Shown: positions 22,337 through 23,525 of the stretch, one piece after another
Layout of the letters: each line of letters starts with the position of its first letter
Numbering within the stretch: position 1 is the first letter of the stretch
Source: Butyrivibrio sp. UBA3740
GTDB lineage: Bacteria; Bacillota; Clostridia; Lachnospirales; Lachnospiraceae
NCBI GenBank assembly: GCA_002372465.1
Contig: DFGW01000021.1
Coordinates: 1 to 23,525 of the forward strand
DNA length: 23,525 nt
Reading direction: 5' to 3'
Notes under the pieces: generated by a model
Database searches by the model: none
Seen by the model: only the letters and a program-made list of their open reading frames with translations
What the model was told of the DNA's origin: nothing
Translations under genes and position numbers: made by a program

Positions 22337-23508
22337 TGGATACTTTGTTGAATGAGTTACTCAAAAATGGTATTCTTGATGAGACCGTAATCTGCAAAAT
22401 TAAGGAAATGGAGAATCAGGAATACTTAAAGAAGCACAGGTACAAAATCTATCAAAACAAAGATGGGAGGTGGGTCACTTACCTGCCGGATCGAAAGAGA
22501 ATTCAAAGAAAGGACAGGGCAGAACTTGAAAAGCTTATAGTATCTTACTACAAGGACAACACATCAGATCCGACGATTAATGATATTTATGCTCAGTGGA
22601 ATAAAAGAAGAGTTGAAATTGGCAAAATCAAGCCCTCAACCGCGACAAGGTTTGATCACGACTTTGAGAAGTTCTTTGCTGACTTTGGAAAAGAGAGGAT
22701 AAGCAGGATTACTCCCAATGATATTTCGACCTTTTTAGAAGATCAGGTTGCAAAATACCATCTGTCAAGAAAGGCTTTCTCCAATTTAAAGACCTTAACT
22801 AAGGGCATCTTTAAAAAGGCGAAGAGGATGGGGCTCTTTCCATACTCAGTTGAAATGATATTTCAAGACCTCGATATGAGCGAGGCCGACTTTAAGCCAA
22901 AGATAGTCGACGATGCAAAAGAGATCTTTTACGACGATGAGATCGAGATGGTTACAAAGTACTGCAAAGACCATTTAGACGATCTATCCTGCCTTGGGGT
23001 TCTTTTATTGTTTGCAACAGGTCTTCGGGTTGGCGAGGTCGTGTGCCTTAAAGGCTCTGATATTTTAAACGGGGAAATTTACGTTCATAGAACAGAGACT
23101 CAGTTTAGATTAAATGGCAAGAACTACTTTGAAGTATCAGAGTATCCAAAGACGCCGGCAGGAATAAGGAGGGTAATAGTGCCTGATTCCTATCTGTGGC
23201 TTCTTGATATTTTAAGAAAGGCGCCGGACTTTATCTTCATCGGGATGCATGGAAACAGAATGCATACAAATCAGATAAGGAAAAGACTCTACCAGATCTG
23301 CAAAAAGCTTGATATTCCGCTAAGGTCTCCCCACAAGCTTAGAAAGACTTACGGAACGATTCTACTTGATAATCATGTGGATTCGAAAGTTATAGAAAAG
23401 CAGATGGGGCATACCGACATCAGTACAACCGAGCTTCATTATCATAGAGACAGAAAGAGAGCTCAGCAAAAGAGAGATATAATTAACTCAATTGCCGAGC
23501 TTAAATGA
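22336..23508 (+). CDS. int: Phage integrase (tyrosine recombinase)
   Basis: This 390-residue site-specific recombinase should integrate and excise the phage. Residues about 30-75 form an arm-binding domain (YKIYQNKDGRWVTYLPDRKR). Residues about 85-185 are the helical core-binding domain (STATRFDHDFEKFF, ISTFLEDQVAKYHLS). The catalytic domain follows with all key residues visible: Arg231 (ATGLRVGE), Lys272 (YPKTPAG), His333 and Arg336 (PHKLRKT), His359 (MGHTDIST) and the nucleophile Tyr369 (LHYHRD). The length is normal for Firmicutes phage integrases. ATG 22336 is the first usable start but lacks an SD, unlike nearly every other gene here. The gene is enclosed by a perfect 15-bp inverted repeat (22314-22328 and 23510-23524), so recombination between the arms would flip it. 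Confidence 0.95.
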   Translation: MDTLLNELLKNGILDETVICKIKEMENQEYLKKHRYKIYQNKDGRWVTYLPDRKRIQRKDRAELEKLIVSYYKDNTSDPTINDIYAQWNKRRVEIGKIKPSTATRFDHDFEKFFADFGKERISRITPNDISTFLEDQVAKYHLSRKAFSNLKTLTKGIFKKAKRMGLFPYSVEMIFQDLDMSEADFKPKIVDDAKEIFYDDEIEMVTKYCKDHLDDLSCLGVLLLFATGLRVGEVVCLKGSDILNGEIYVHRTETQFRLNGKNYFEVSEYPKTPAGIRRVIVPDSYLWLLDILRKAPDFIFIGMHGNRMHTNQIRKRLYQICKKLDIPLRSPHKLRKTYGTILLDNHVDSKVIEKQMGHTDISTTELHYHRDRKRAQQKRDIINSIAELK

Positions 23509-23509
23509 G

Positions 23510-23524
23510 TAATAACTTGAGTAA
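23510..23524 (-). repeat. Right arm of the inverted repeat flanking the integrase
   Basis: TAATAACTTGAGTAA begins two bases after the integrase stop and is the exact reverse complement of 22314-22328. The match stops at both outer ends. The window ends one base later, so its outer flank cannot be seen. Confidence 0.95.
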
Positions 23525-23525
23525 C

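Noticed and set aside
1..23525. Circular joining of the window ends
   Set aside because: Joining base 23525 to base 1 puts a TAA two codons before the first visible lysine codon, so the left-edge gene would not gain a start; the ends do not look like one continuous gene and no terminal overlap is seen.

Overview
The window is a stretch of a temperate, long-tailed (siphovirus-type) bacteriophage or prophage. Every gene lies on the + strand. Strong Shine-Dalgarno (SD) sequences of the AAGGAGG type precede almost all genes, and TTG and GTG starts are used several times. The lysin and tail protein types are those seen in phages of Gram-positive Clostridia-like Firmicutes (Lachnospiraceae or similar, gut or rumen). 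That host assignment is an inference from style; nothing in the window names the host. I saw no tRNA, rRNA, CRISPR array or transposase.

Layout. (1) 1-2578: a cassette upstream of the portal gene. It holds two lysine/arginine-rich proteins (the first cut by the window edge, the second with a phage HYGVLGMRWGIR motif), a paralogue of the tail tube protein, a fibre-like protein with an alanine-rich coiled coil, and a small companion protein. A terminator-like hairpin follows. (2) 2605-6818: the head module, with portal, another hairpin, a protease-scaffold-major capsid fusion gene, a small unknown, a head-tail joining protein and a tail terminator-like protein. (3) 6831-20384: the tail module, with major tail tube protein, a hairpin, two tail-assembly genes, an HK97 gp10-like protein, a 2360-residue tape measure, a distal-tail protein with Ig/FN3-like repeats, a baseplate hub-like protein and a lectin-tipped receptor-binding candidate. 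(4) 20405-22242: lysis, with an amidase-glucosaminidase-SPOR lysin and a small membrane protein, then a strong terminator. (5) 22314-23524: a complete tyrosine recombinase bracketed almost to the base by a perfect 15-bp inverted repeat.

How it works together. The portal and capsid gene products build the procapsid. The joining and tail terminator proteins connect it to a tail whose length is set by the tape measure; by the usual rule of about 0.15 nm per residue this is roughly 350 nm. The Dit-like, hub-like and lectin proteins form the tip that finds the cell, and the lysin opens it at release. The recombinase provides integration.

Most worth a second look: the integrase gene sitting inside a perfect inverted repeat, which suggests a self-inverting integrase switch; the head fusion gene with separate SD-plus-start signals exactly where scaffold and capsid begin; two tail tube paralogues, the main one with a possible -1 frame C-terminal extension that resembles the other's tail; and a recurring AAATCAAAAT box at late gene starts.
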